Part shown: positions 1 to 8,368 of the stretch, piece after piece
Numbering within the stretch: the stretch's first letter is position 1
How the letters are laid out: the number at the start of each line of letters is the position of its first letter
Made by a program: the position numbers and the translations under genes
Source: Promethearchaeota archaeon
GTDB taxonomy: Archaea > Asgardarchaeota > Lokiarchaeia > Sigyniarchaeales > SOKP01
Length of the DNA stretch: 46,435 bases
Assembly: GCA_016839765.1 (NCBI GenBank)
Contig: JAEOTP010000014.1
Coordinates: 1-46,435, forward strand
Direction of reading: 5' to 3'
Notes under the pieces: generated by a model
Database searches by the model: none
What the model was told of the DNA's origin: nothing
Seen by the model: only the letters and a program-made list of their open reading frames with translations

Positions 1-50
1 ATAAATAATCAATTTTAATTTTAAATTCATTAAAGATTTTTTCTGGCTTA

Positions 51-2357
51 TTAGAGGAACCATGGGATTTCACTAAGATCACCAGTTGGAAATATGTTAT
101 TCTTAACATATTGAGCAATTATTAGGGAATACTGAAGACTAATGGGAAAATTTGAAGGTATATAAGTAGTATGCCGCCAATTCATTCGCGATAATGCTAA
201 TATATCAAAACCAGCTTCATAGGGCTTACTATAAACCCCACTATCTCTCAAAATTTTTATTTTAAAGGAGTTAGGTATTGATTTTGGAGCAAAATTTTTA
301 TAATTATATCCTTGAAAATATCTTGAAATACCTTGAGGAAAAATTAAACCTGATTTGTCATCAAGATTTATCCAAGTCCCCCTAGGAACTGCTTTATTAT
401 TAAAATTCCATTTTAATGGAAATTCAGAAACCGAAACTAACGCTCCAGCAGCAAAATTAGAAGTATTAAAACAATCCATAAATGAATCAGCCTCTTCGGT
501 TGATACTGATCCTAACCTATGAATAATTACAGCACCCGGTTTTTCTTGATGCATATCATTTTTATCAATTAATTTAACTGCGTCAAAAAATAAATTTTTT
601 ACTTCATTATTTGGAATTTTCAATCCTTCATATCTTCTAGAATATCCATGACTCCTAAATACAAAATTGTATGCTTTTTCAATTTCATCAATTTCGAATG
701 TTTGTGTCTTAAATCCTAAATATTTTCCATTTCCCGTAAATACTGTGGCAATTCCTAAAATAAACTCATCTTTTTTATTCTCAGTAATTCCTCTAGCAAA
801 TCTATAACCTATTATCATATCTATAGGAACATCATCTTTTGTATAGCAGGCTTCAACTTGCCAAGGTATCCCTCCTAGCTTGGCAAAAATACTGGTAGCT
901 ACGCTCCAAAGAGGAAAAGTTTTCCATTTCCCAAAAAATTGATTGAAATTTTTAATTATTTGTGTTGGATAACCTAATTTTGTTAAATTTTCTTTAAAAT
1001 ATTGATATAATGGCGTAAATTTTCCCCATTCTCGAGGACTATCTTCAGTAAGACCAATAATAAAAAAAGGAACTACTGTCTCGTTCAATTTGAATTTCAA
1101 TGGTAGATTGGGGAATTCGGACCTAATTTCTTCTATGATTTTTATTACTTCCCTTTTAAAATTTTGGTAAGTCAAACTTGTATCAATTGGTGTTGCATTA
1201 GTTAAACTAATTTTTAAATCATATCTATTTAGAAGACCCGGAAAATCAAACTGACCTGTCCCAGATCCAAAAACTATTAAATTAGCTACCTTGAATATTT
1301 TTTCTTTAATATTTGGTTGATCTAAAGGGTATAGTGGAATAAATACAATTTTATACTTAGGGGAATACAATGGCCCAAATTGGTTTAATAAATACATAGT
1401 CGCACATTCTGATTTTTTCACATTCCTACCAACCCATAATGGTGATTCTTCAATTGTCCCATACTCAATCCTACTTGGGACAATAGGTAATATATAATCT
1501 ATCAATTCTTGTTCAAGTAAAGATTCGCTTTTTTCTTCTTCAATCTCAAAATCAGTTTCTTCTTCAAACTCTTCTATAAATGGGAAATCTTCGTTGTATT
1601 CATCAATATATTCATTATAATCTATATTTCTACTTAATTTAGATATATGTTTTGTTTTTAAATCTTCAATTTTATTGTTTATATTAAAAGAAAATGATGA
1701 CAAATTACAATTAACACCATCACCAATTATATCATTTAAAAATGAAGTTAATTCCATAAAATACCTATTAGTATCTAATTTAGATAAATTCTGAATATGA
1801 TAGGGGCTCCCTTTAATCGAACCTTTAATTCTTGTAATCCTTCTCACTATAAAAGAGGGATAATAGATTTCTCTGTTTTTTACTAGTGAAGGGATAAATT
1901 GTAATCCTAAATATACTTTATGAGATGGCATCTCTAAGATGGGATCCTTTTTTAAAAAATCTCTTTTAAATTTCAAACCAATATCTGAGGCAATAGTAAA
2001 ATCGCTTTCTGGATATGATTTTAATAAATTATACATAAAACTTGAAAATAAGGCATGAATAAACTGATTTTGGTTTTCTACAGGAAAACTCCAATTAAAT
2101 TTATCTTCCGAGAATTCAATTTGTTCGCTCCAACAATCTTCCAAGAATGGGGGTGAAGAATCAGAAACTTTTTTATCAATTGCAATAAGACCAAGCTTAT
2201 CTCTGAGAGTTAGAACATTCCACCCAAAACTTAGATATTTTTTTCTTAAAGTCCTTAATCTAACTTCTAAATTACTTCTTTCCATAAAAAATATCTTAAA
2301 TGAATTAGGTAGACTTGATTTTGACTTTAAAATGTTGAACACTATTATCAACTCCAT
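51..2357 (-). CDS. Prokaryotic Argonaute (pAgo), probably catalytically inactive
   Basis: Guide-dependent nucleic-acid binding protein, 768 aa. The MID/PIWI half is clear: the 5'-guide pocket region runs from GYPTQ (462-466) through K469 to the AKLGG motif with K493, followed by GIPW (496-499). The first PIWI aspartate is present at D513 in the PIDMIIGYRF strand. The third catalytic position, normally Asp in the HRDG strand, is Leu (HRLG, L615), so the DEDX tetrad is broken and target cleavage is unlikely. NW at 726-727 and the hydrophobic C-terminal end PWFL match the family. Residues 1-200 fit the N/L1 region. Residues 245-280 form a very acidic stretch where a PAZ domain would be expected, so PAZ is reduced or diverged. 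It is last in an operon, 77 bases after a PD-(D/E)XK nuclease gene. Met25 (MERSN) is an alternative start. Family assignment is firm; inactivity is inferred from L615. Confidence 0.9.
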   Translation of the reverse strand: MELIIVFNILKSKSSLPNSFKIFFMERSNLEVRLRTLRKKYLSFGWNVLTLRDKLGLIAIDKKVSDSSPPFLEDCWSEQIEFSEDKFNWSFPVENQNQFIHALFSSFMYNLLKSYPESDFTIASDIGLKFKRDFLKKDPILEMPSHKVYLGLQFIPSLVKNREIYYPSFIVRRITRIKGSIKGSPYHIQNLSKLDTNRYFMELTSFLNDIIGDGVNCNLSSFSFNINNKIEDLKTKHISKLSRNIDYNEYIDEYNEDFPFIEEFEEETDFEIEEEKSESLLEQELIDYILPIVPSRIEYGTIEESPLWVGRNVKKSECATMYLLNQFGPLYSPKYKIVFIPLYPLDQPNIKEKIFKVANLIVFGSGTGQFDFPGLLNRYDLKISLTNATPIDTSLTYQNFKREVIKIIEEIRSEFPNLPLKFKLNETVVPFFIIGLTEDSPREWGKFTPLYQYFKENLTKLGYPTQIIKNFNQFFGKWKTFPLWSVATSIFAKLGGIPWQVEACYTKDDVPIDMIIGYRFARGITENKKDEFILGIATVFTGNGKYLGFKTQTFEIDEIEKAYNFVFRSHGYSRRYEGLKIPNNEVKNLFFDAVKLIDKNDMHQEKPGAVIIHRLGSVSTEEADSFMDCFNTSNFAAGALVSVSEFPLKWNFNNKAVPRGTWINLDDKSGLIFPQGISRYFQGYNYKNFAPKSIPNSFKIKILRDSGVYSKPYEAGFDILALSRMNWRHTTYIPSNFPISLQYSLIIAQYVKNNIFPTGDLSEIPWFL

Positions 2358-2434
2358 TTAATATTTAGTTTTATTAGATTCTCTTGTTTTTTTGGAATAA
2401 GATTATTCTTTAATTTTTTAATCAAAAATTAAAA

Positions 2435-2845
2435 TTAAATGATATGAATTATTTTTACTTTCGAAATTGTTTCTAAATCTTTTATATCACTTGATAATAA
2501 TTTATTTCTTGGATCATGAATACACATAATTAGAATGGTTTTTGCTAATTTTGAATATTTTATTGCTTGATAATAAAGCCTGTAAATATCATTAACACTT
2601 TTTATATTATATTTTAATTCAATAAGAATATTGTCTGAACCTATTGAAATATCAGGTCGGATTTGACGTCCTTCTTTATAACTTTTACTTTGTATATTTA
2701 ATTTAATATTTTTATCTAAAATTAAATCTAATTTATTAACTACAAAATTTTCAAAATCATCTTCAGTTCTAATTTTTTTTAATTTATAAATATCAATAGA
2801 CTTTAAAGTATTAGTGACTTTTTCTATAATTTCTCTCATATTCAT
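2435..2845 (-). CDS. Small PD-(D/E)XK nuclease (RecB/Cas4-like QxxxY motif), Argonaute partner
   Basis: 136-aa stand-alone nuclease fold. Visible motifs: an early acidic helix (EDDFENF, 28-34), P64-D65 followed ten residues later by E76-L-K78 (the PD-x10-ELK core), and Q93-x3-Y97, the QxxxY motif typical of RecB/AddB/Cas4-type members. All metal-binding and catalytic positions are intact, so cleavage of DNA (or RNA) is expected. The C-terminal strand-turn HDPxxKLxxxDI (110-121) recurs in the upstream neighbour. The gene starts 7 bases after the stop of the SAP-domain gene and lies 77 bases upstream of the Argonaute, in the same orientation. By analogy with inactive long pAgos that work with PD-(D/E)XK nucleases, it could be the effector arm. 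That role is inference; the nuclease motif is seen directly. Confidence 0.85.
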   Translation of the reverse strand: MNMREIIEKVTNTLKSIDIYKLKKIRTEDDFENFVVNKLDLILDKNIKLNIQSKSYKEGRQIRPDISIGSDNILIELKYNIKSVNDIYRLYYQAIKYSKLAKTILIMCIHDPRNKLLSSDIKDLETISKVKIIHII

Positions 2846-2852
2846 TTAAATC

Positions 2853-4172
2853 TTAATTTTTAAAATCCCTTTCATTTTTATGGATAATTTGGGAAAACTG
2901 TTTATACATTTCAATATCCTCATTCGATAATTTACCTGCAGGATCGTATATATAGCAAATTAAATTTTTACTATACCTTGTTTTATATGTCATAACATTA
3001 AGGGATATTTTTTGTTTTTGAGCTCCTGGTGATTTATATTTACTAAAGTACCATACAGAGATAGCTAACGTTTCTTCATTTTGTGTGATTAAAATTAATT
3101 GTTCCTTTGGATCTCTTTCGATAGTGGTATTATTATATTTTGGATTCATAATTTTTAAATTTTGGATATTGCTAAAAATTTGGCCTGCTAATGTTTTGAT
3201 ATCTGAAATTGTTCTGTAATCTAATTTAATATCTTCAAGAAAAGTATTGATTTGTTTTTTCATGTTCAATTTTTCAGGAATTTTTTCTTCTTCATAGGGT
3301 TTTAATTCTAATATTTCTTCTTGTGTTAGGTTATCTGTCTTTTTTTTACTTGCTTTTAGATTAGGTTCTTCAAGTTCAATTGGTTTTGAGATTTCTTTTA
3401 ATTTAGAGGGAGGTAATTTATCTAAAATTCTTTCCACTAGCTCATCCTTGCTACCTGAAACCGGTAAAACAAAATCTCTACATATCTCTTTTAAATCATC
3501 TTTAGTCATAAGATAAGATATTATATCTTCTATAGGATCTTTTGTCTCATATAATAATCTCTGAATTAATTCGTTTTTTGTTCCTGATATCTTCATATCT
3601 TGAGAGAGTAGTTCAAATTGTAAACCTTCTATTGTTGCATACTTTTTAGAATATAATAACTGTTCAATTGTCTCAATTTCTTTCTTTTTTTGTTCATCTA
3701 TGATCTCCTCTTCGAATTCCTCTTCAATAAATTCCTCAATGAAATCTTCCTTTATCCTCTTTTCGATTATTAATTTAGCAGGTTCTATAAATTCCCTTGG
3801 TAAATAAATAATATCATCATCGGATTTTTCATCTTCAAAAATAATATATCTTGATAGTAGTTTTCTATAATTGTCTCTAAAAGTTGTACCACTTCTTTGT
3901 TGTAAAATTTCTTCTCTTAAAGCGTTATATCCAATTTCATTTTTGTTATTTATTATAGTTTTTAGAATAAGGGCTGTAGTGCCATTATCTGGAATAATAA
4001 ATTGGAAATTTTCTTTGAATTGTGGATTATTGAGATTATCATCAATCAATTTTATTATTTCTTCCTTTCTTAAATTGCTATAGCCTCTTAATCCAAATCT
4101 TTGACAAATATGTATTAAAGTTGGAACTTTCTTTTCAGGCAAAAAATCTATAATACTTTTCATTTTACTCAA
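2853..4172 (-). CDS. SAP-repeat DNA-binding protein with degenerate nuclease-like C-terminal domain
   Basis: 439 aa, first gene of the Argonaute operon. SAP-like helix-extended-helix repeats are seen at about 12-47 (LIHICQRFGLRGYSN followed by a KEEII helix), 168-208 (LSQDMKISGTKNELIQRLL) and 215-253 (LKEICRDFVLPVSGSKDELV). The last is close to the SAP consensus. Between them lie a winged-helix-like segment (60-135) and an acidic linker (140-165). The C-terminal domain (about 305-439) ends with IYDPAGKLSNEDI, matching IHDPRNKLLSSDI of the small nuclease encoded 7 bases downstream. At the position of the nuclease ELK motif it reads SVW, so it looks like a catalytically dead sister domain. SAP domains usually bind AT-rich or structured DNA. 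A role as DNA-binding adaptor or regulator of the Argonaute/nuclease pair is inferred. No family name is recognised for the full protein. Confidence 0.75.
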   Translation of the reverse strand: MSKMKSIIDFLPEKKVPTLIHICQRFGLRGYSNLRKEEIIKLIDDNLNNPQFKENFQFIIPDNGTTALILKTIINNKNEIGYNALREEILQQRSGTTFRDNYRKLLSRYIIFEDEKSDDDIIYLPREFIEPAKLIIEKRIKEDFIEEFIEEEFEEEIIDEQKKKEIETIEQLLYSKKYATIEGLQFELLSQDMKISGTKNELIQRLLYETKDPIEDIISYLMTKDDLKEICRDFVLPVSGSKDELVERILDKLPPSKLKEISKPIELEEPNLKASKKKTDNLTQEEILELKPYEEEKIPEKLNMKKQINTFLEDIKLDYRTISDIKTLAGQIFSNIQNLKIMNPKYNNTTIERDPKEQLILITQNEETLAISVWYFSKYKSPGAQKQKISLNVMTYKTRYSKNLICYIYDPAGKLSNEDIEMYKQFSQIIHKNERDFKN

Positions 4173-4226
4173 TTCATGTTCATTTTTCTTTTCAATGAAA
4201 TACTTAATAAATAAAATATGTTTAAG

Positions 4227-4238
4227 TATATTTAAATA
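4227..4238 (-). promoter_or_regulatory. Candidate TATA box of the Argonaute operon
   Basis: The self-complementary tract tatatttaaata lies about 55-66 bases before the first ATG (4172) of the SAP gene. It is the best archaeal TATA match upstream of the operon. The gap between the SAP and nuclease genes (7 bases) has no room for a promoter, so the first two genes at least should share this one. Confidence 0.5.
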
Positions 4239-4591
4239 GAAATTTTTTATTGGTTCTTTTTTTAACCTATTGTTAAAAGTATATCATAGCTCTTTGGATA
4301 CTGTGTAATCTGGATTTTTTATTCAGATGTTTTTAATATATGTTCTGTAAAATAGATCATTATAGTGATTCCTATAAGATCTTCTATATAATTAAGTAAT
4401 TAAAGTTGATAAATTTAAATCTTTTTTATTAACGTTTTTCTTGATATATACACATATAGATACCTTAAATAAAAGTAGATATTTTTAAAATACTTAAATT
4501 TCGATAGAAGGTTGTAGTTCTGCTTGTAGGCTTATGAAATTTTATTTATGATTATTGAATTAATTATCCTCCTTTTTTTAATCAAATAAAA

Positions 4592-4620
4592 ATATATATA
4601 AATAATGAAGTGGTGAACGA
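4592..4620 (+). repeat. Orphan copy of the DUF2695 gene promoter segment
   Basis: The segment atatatataaataatgaag plus tggtgaacga matches 14299-14328 with a single missing T. At 14.3 kb it is the TATA box and leader of a DUF2695 gene; here no gene follows, since the frame closes at once. It may be a remnant of a duplicated gene start or a stray promoter. Confidence 0.6.
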
Positions 4621-4798
4621 TTGAGAAAAATCTTATTGGAACATCTCAATTAGTTATAGTTTAATTATTTTTTATTTTAATCATAGTTGCGATAATTACA
4701 GTATTTTAAATTAACTAACCAAAATTAGAAATAAATGGATTAAAAAAACAAAATTCAAATATGTAAATCTGTTAAAGGAACGGTTAATGACGACTAAG

Positions 4799-6337
4799 TC
4801 ATATTACTACTTCTTCTCCTTCCTTTAATAATATTACATTACTAAAGTTCTCTTTAAACCATATTGGATTTTCAGTATGAACAGGAATAATATATTCGGG
4901 ATCTACTGTTTCGATAGCCCAGATTAAATCGCTTTTTGATGCGTGTCCTGATGCATGGAATCCTTTTATAAACTCTGGTGTTAATTTTCTATCTTTTTCT
5001 ACGATTTCAAAACCATGCACTTCGAATCCGAAATGTTTAAGCCAATTATTTAACCTAATAAAGTCAAACTCGGATTCTTCTTCGAAGGCTTCGCTCGAAG
5101 AGTATATGTATGTTCCATTTTGAGGTTTAATATCCAGTAAATGTTTAATTTCATAAAGTGAGAAACAGAGAATATAATTTTCAGGAGCTTTTGCTATATT
5201 GATAGGATCTATATAATTAACTTGATTTTTTAGGAAGTTTTCTTCCCAGTAATTCTTACCAGATTTATATTCTCCATAAACTAAAATCTCACTAGTTCTA
5301 TCAATCGCATCGATTTGTTCAAGAGCTTTTAGTAGGTATACTTGTTTAGCAGGTATGACTATTTCCCTATTACTGTTTTTTGCGATTTTTTCGAATAATT
5401 CAAGGCGTTCAAAGTTTCGAGCAGAATAATCAGTCACAACTATTCCTTTTGCATCTTGGATAATTTTTAGACAATCATTATATACTTCTTCCTCGGATTC
5501 TTCAATATTCTCTCTGGAAGTTCTAGTACCTTCGATTATTAGAACAGAAGCGTCTTTAGCAGCTTGAATAAAATTTTTACTTTTATTAGCTTTTTTTCCA
5601 TGTAATCGAAAATCTCCGGTGTAAGCTATTGAAGTATCTCCAGATAAAATATATCCAGTGGACCCGTAGATGGAGTGATCAACCTCATAGCAATTAATAT
5701 CAAATTGAGTAGGATTAACACTTAAATCGCAAAAATCTCCGCATTCCAGCGGCTTTAAAATTCCTGTTTGTCGTTCTGGAGCATTTTTAATATTTGTACT
5801 TAGAAATTGTTCTAAAGTATTTCCAATTTTTTCAGTACAAATTAAGTTTCTGGTTTTATATGCTCCCCTTATAGCTTTTAATGTTTTATCAGATAGACCT
5901 TGGGTTTTTTTGGAATAAAAAGCAGCCTCTAAATTTAAAGTCAGACTAGATGAGTCAGCCATTCCTTTCATAAATGCTAAACTTATTGGTGAACTAATGA
6001 GGGGAATATCCTCATTTAGTAAGCCTATGTTACCAAAATGATCCATATGGGGATGACTTACTAAAACAGCTTCAATATTTAACTTTGGATACATTGAAAT
6101 GTCCAAATCAGGAGGGATTAAATCTTTTCGATATATATTTAATTTTGGAATTAAATCTAAATGTATTAAATCATAGATACCTCTAGAAGATCTTTCTTTT
6201 AAAAATTCTTGGAAAAAGTAATGATATTTTTTAAAATTCATACCAAAATCAAGGAATACGCCTTTCCCATTTTCCTCAACAAAGATTTTATTGCCTCCAA
6301 TGGTATTAGCCCCATCATATACAGTTATAGATGTCAT
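4799..6337 (-). CDS. Beta-CASP metallo-beta-lactamase, RNase J-like
   Basis: 512-aa metal-dependent hydrolase of the RNA-processing beta-CASP group. Motif 2 HxHxDH is SHPHMDH (H95, H97, D99, H100), motif 3 is H221 (VDHS) and motif 4 is D242 (YTGDFRLHG). The beta-CASP motifs follow: EGTR at 269-272, HASGHAS with H461/H465, and PVHTE with H487. All zinc ligands are present, so 5'-3' exo- or endoribonuclease activity is plausible. The closest relatives by pattern are RNase J-like MBL proteins. N-terminal KH domains, common in archaeal CPSF-type members, are absent. A paralogue (6594-8063) is transcribed divergently 256 bases away, suggesting an ancient tandem duplication. Substrate and physiological role are not visible from sequence. 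Confidence 0.85.
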   Translation of the reverse strand: MTSITVYDGANTIGGNKIFVEENGKGVFLDFGMNFKKYHYFFQEFLKERSSRGIYDLIHLDLIPKLNIYRKDLIPPDLDISMYPKLNIEAVLVSHPHMDHFGNIGLLNEDIPLISSPISLAFMKGMADSSSLTLNLEAAFYSKKTQGLSDKTLKAIRGAYKTRNLICTEKIGNTLEQFLSTNIKNAPERQTGILKPLECGDFCDLSVNPTQFDINCYEVDHSIYGSTGYILSGDTSIAYTGDFRLHGKKANKSKNFIQAAKDASVLIIEGTRTSRENIEESEEEVYNDCLKIIQDAKGIVVTDYSARNFERLELFEKIAKNSNREIVIPAKQVYLLKALEQIDAIDRTSEILVYGEYKSGKNYWEENFLKNQVNYIDPINIAKAPENYILCFSLYEIKHLLDIKPQNGTYIYSSSEAFEEESEFDFIRLNNWLKHFGFEVHGFEIVEKDRKLTPEFIKGFHASGHASKSDLIWAIETVDPEYIIPVHTENPIWFKENFSNVILLKEGEEVVI

Positions 6338-6580
6338 TATTTTCCCTTAATGATATTAGGTCATTTTTCATAGGATTTTTATAGACACTTTTATAGAGAA
6401 ACTTATAAGATTTAAATCTTTTTTACGAAAATAGGAAACTAAAATTTTTAATTATTTGTTTAAGCAATTATTTCTTATATAAAAGAAGTTATAAATACGT
6501 ATTTGTATATTGTATGTAGACCGAAAAAAATCCAGATTAGAGAATTTTTAATTTTTATTTGTTTGTAGTAAGCCTTTAAG

Positions 6581-6590
6581 AGGAGGGAGG
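6581..6590 (+). promoter_or_regulatory. Strong Shine-Dalgarno site deciding a TTG start
   Basis: aggagggagg ends three bases before the TTG at 6594, which opens the conserved reading frame (DKPVNIRLLGG). This supports TTG as initiator, since no ATG lies in frame before the conserved N-terminal strand. Confidence 0.7.
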
Positions 6591-6593
6591 CAA

Positions 6594-8063
6594 TTGGACA
6601 AGCCAGTAAACATACGGTTATTAGGTGGCGTTAATGAAGTAGGGGGAAACATCGTCTTATTGGAGGATTTTAAATTTGACGTGAAATTATTTTTGGACTT
6701 TGGTGTAAATATCAAAAGATTTAAAGGGTTGTATGATGAGGGAGAGCATCCATCGACTATTGAAGAATTGATAACGTTACGGTTAATTCCGAGTGAACAG
6801 AGCCTTCCGATTAAGAATTTATACACGAAACAGGCTGGGCTTTATAGACAAGGATTAAGAAATAAAGAATTTCCTTCAAATTTAGATGCGATTTTGATTT
6901 CTCATCCTCATAAGGATCATTTTTTGGGAGTATCGTTTGTCAATCGTTCAATTCCGATTTATACGGGAGTGGTTACAAAAAAAATCATCAAGGCCTTTTA
7001 TAGATCGTCCGGGCGTTATTTAGAGAATAATTTTAAAGGTTTAAACTGGCATACATTTAGGACGGGAGATATTTTGGATTTTAAGGGAATGAAGATTGTG
7101 CCTTTTCATGTAGACCATTCAATTCCTGCCGCATATGGATTCATAATTTACCGCTCTGCGGGGTCTATAGTATATACAGGTGATTTCCGGATGCATGGTC
7201 CATTGTCTCACATGACGGAAGAATTCCTTGAAGAAATCAGTACTAACAAATTATGTTTAGCAGAAGGAAAATTAAACCAAGAACAAAAGGATATGGCTTC
7301 AAAAGGCGTAAAAGTTTTAATCTGTGAAGGAACAAAAATTAAGAAAGGAGTTGTAGAATCTGAAGAATCTGTGAAAACAAATCTTGAAAGACTCTTCCAA
7401 AGAAATCCTTTTGATTATATTTTGGTAAAATATGATCGAATTGACTGGGATCGGTTTAGAACCTTTTCTCACATAGCAAGAAAGTATGGATGGCGATATA
7501 TAATTACGGAAAGGGATGCATATTTTTACCATCTTCTAAATAAAGGAGCAAAGTATGAGACAATGATGGATCCGAACATTATTAACGACGAGCATATTTT
7601 TATCTTGAAAAAGGGTCCTGCGAGGTATCAATGGCAAGAAAAAATACGCCAAGCGATTTATAAACAACGCCAAGGAGAACGATTTCTTGATTATTCACAG
7701 ATAAAAGATTTAAAAAAGCATTATTTTATCTACATTACACATCTTTATGATGATTTAATGAATAACCTGAATCTCGATCTTAAAGGCTTATTTATTTCAT
7801 CCAGTGTAGATCCGTATGTTGAGGAATTTTATGATAACACCAAAACAATTTGTAATAGATTGTTGGATATTGGAATACCAGCATATAGGATTCATGCTTC
7901 AGGCCACGCAACTCCACACGATCTTATTAACTTTATAAAAGAAGTTAAACCACAATATTTAATCCCTATTCACACAGAGCATCCTGAATTTTTTGGCAAG
8001 ATGTTTGATAAAACTAATATAAATGTACTTCAAGCCGAATTAAATAAACCAATATCTATTTAG
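6594..8063 (+). CDS. Beta-CASP metallo-beta-lactamase, RNase J-like (paralogue)
   Basis: 489 aa, TTG start behind a strong Shine-Dalgarno site. Zinc motif HxHxDH is SHPHKDH (H104, H106, D108, H109), followed by H175 (HVDHS) and D197 (YTGDFRMHG). CEGTK replaces EGTR. The C-terminal beta-CASP motifs HASGHATPHDL and PIHTEHP are intact. It is a divergent paralogue of the protein at 4799-6337, with the same architecture and motif order, and should likewise be an RNA-processing hydrolase. A translation-dead copy of about 115 bases of its C-terminal third lies at 15250-15364, so this gene or a close relative was duplicated more than once. Upstream, the block aaaagaagttataaat at 6481-6496 recurs downstream of the gene at 8215-8230. 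Confidence 0.85.
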   Translation: MDKPVNIRLLGGVNEVGGNIVLLEDFKFDVKLFLDFGVNIKRFKGLYDEGEHPSTIEELITLRLIPSEQSLPIKNLYTKQAGLYRQGLRNKEFPSNLDAILISHPHKDHFLGVSFVNRSIPIYTGVVTKKIIKAFYRSSGRYLENNFKGLNWHTFRTGDILDFKGMKIVPFHVDHSIPAAYGFIIYRSAGSIVYTGDFRMHGPLSHMTEEFLEEISTNKLCLAEGKLNQEQKDMASKGVKVLICEGTKIKKGVVESEESVKTNLERLFQRNPFDYILVKYDRIDWDRFRTFSHIARKYGWRYIITERDAYFYHLLNKGAKYETMMDPNIINDEHIFILKKGPARYQWQEKIRQAIYKQRQGERFLDYSQIKDLKKHYFIYITHLYDDLMNNLNLDLKGLFISSSVDPYVEEFYDNTKTICNRLLDIGIPAYRIHASGHATPHDLINFIKEVKPQYLIPIHTEHPEFFGKMFDKTNINVLQAELNKPISI

Positions 8064-8090
8064 GTATTTAATATTGTATAGATTTATATT

Positions 8091-8189
8091 ATGAAGATTT
8101 GCTGTCATATTTGCGGATTTGAAATCGGAGAAAAAGAAGTGGGTTTTTATTATTATCCAATTTGTGATGAGTTCACCTATTTTTCTTGA
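8091..8189 (+). CDS. Tiny cysteine-containing protein, uncertain
   Basis: 32-codon frame beginning MKICCHICGFEIGEKEVGFY, 27 bases after the RNase J-like gene. It shows Cys4, Cys5 and Cys8 (a CxxC with a following Gly as in zinc ribbons) and a third site at Cys25, so it may be a half zinc ribbon or the stump of a longer zinc-finger gene. There is no second full CxxC pair. It may share the transcript of the upstream gene. Function unknown; it could be chance. Confidence 0.35.
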   Translation: MKICCHICGFEIGEKEVGFYYYPICDEFTYFS

Positions 8190-8284
8190 TTATAAATTGG
8201 TCGTTTTTCTTAATAAAAGAAGTTATAAATGGGTGGTTGTTTAATGTATATTAAAGATATGAATCTTAGGGTTCATATATAATG

Positions 8285-8329
8285 AAGGTTATAAATAAAA
8301 TCTGATAAAGGTTATAAATAAAATCTAAT
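8285..8329 (+). repeat. Tandem direct repeat containing TTATAAAT promoter-like element
   Basis: Two copies of aaggttataaataaaatct with 23-base period, at 8285-8306 and 8308-8329, lie 40-85 bases before the PAS gene. Each carries TTATAAAT, a good archaeal TATA element. Related AAGTTATAAAT copies sit at 6486 and 8220. They may be duplicated promoters or operator sites. Confidence 0.55.
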
Positions 8330-8368
8330 ATAATTAAATAGATTAAGGCAAAAAATTGGAGTGATAAT

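Larger units (their letters stand above)
4173..4798. other. AT-rich intergenic region, no gene seen
   Basis: 626 bases between the Argonaute operon and the RNase J-like gene, both on the minus strand. It holds the operon TATA box near its left end and, at 4592-4620, a copy of the promoter/5' segment of the DUF2695 gene found at 14.3 kb. No open frame with convincing composition, no tRNA and no repeat array was seen. Confidence 0.6.

Noticed and set aside
51-4172. Restriction-modification or CRISPR-associated locus
   Set aside because: The PD-(D/E)XK and QxxxY motifs recall Cas4, but there is no methyltransferase, Cas1/2 or array, and the linked gene is an Argonaute.
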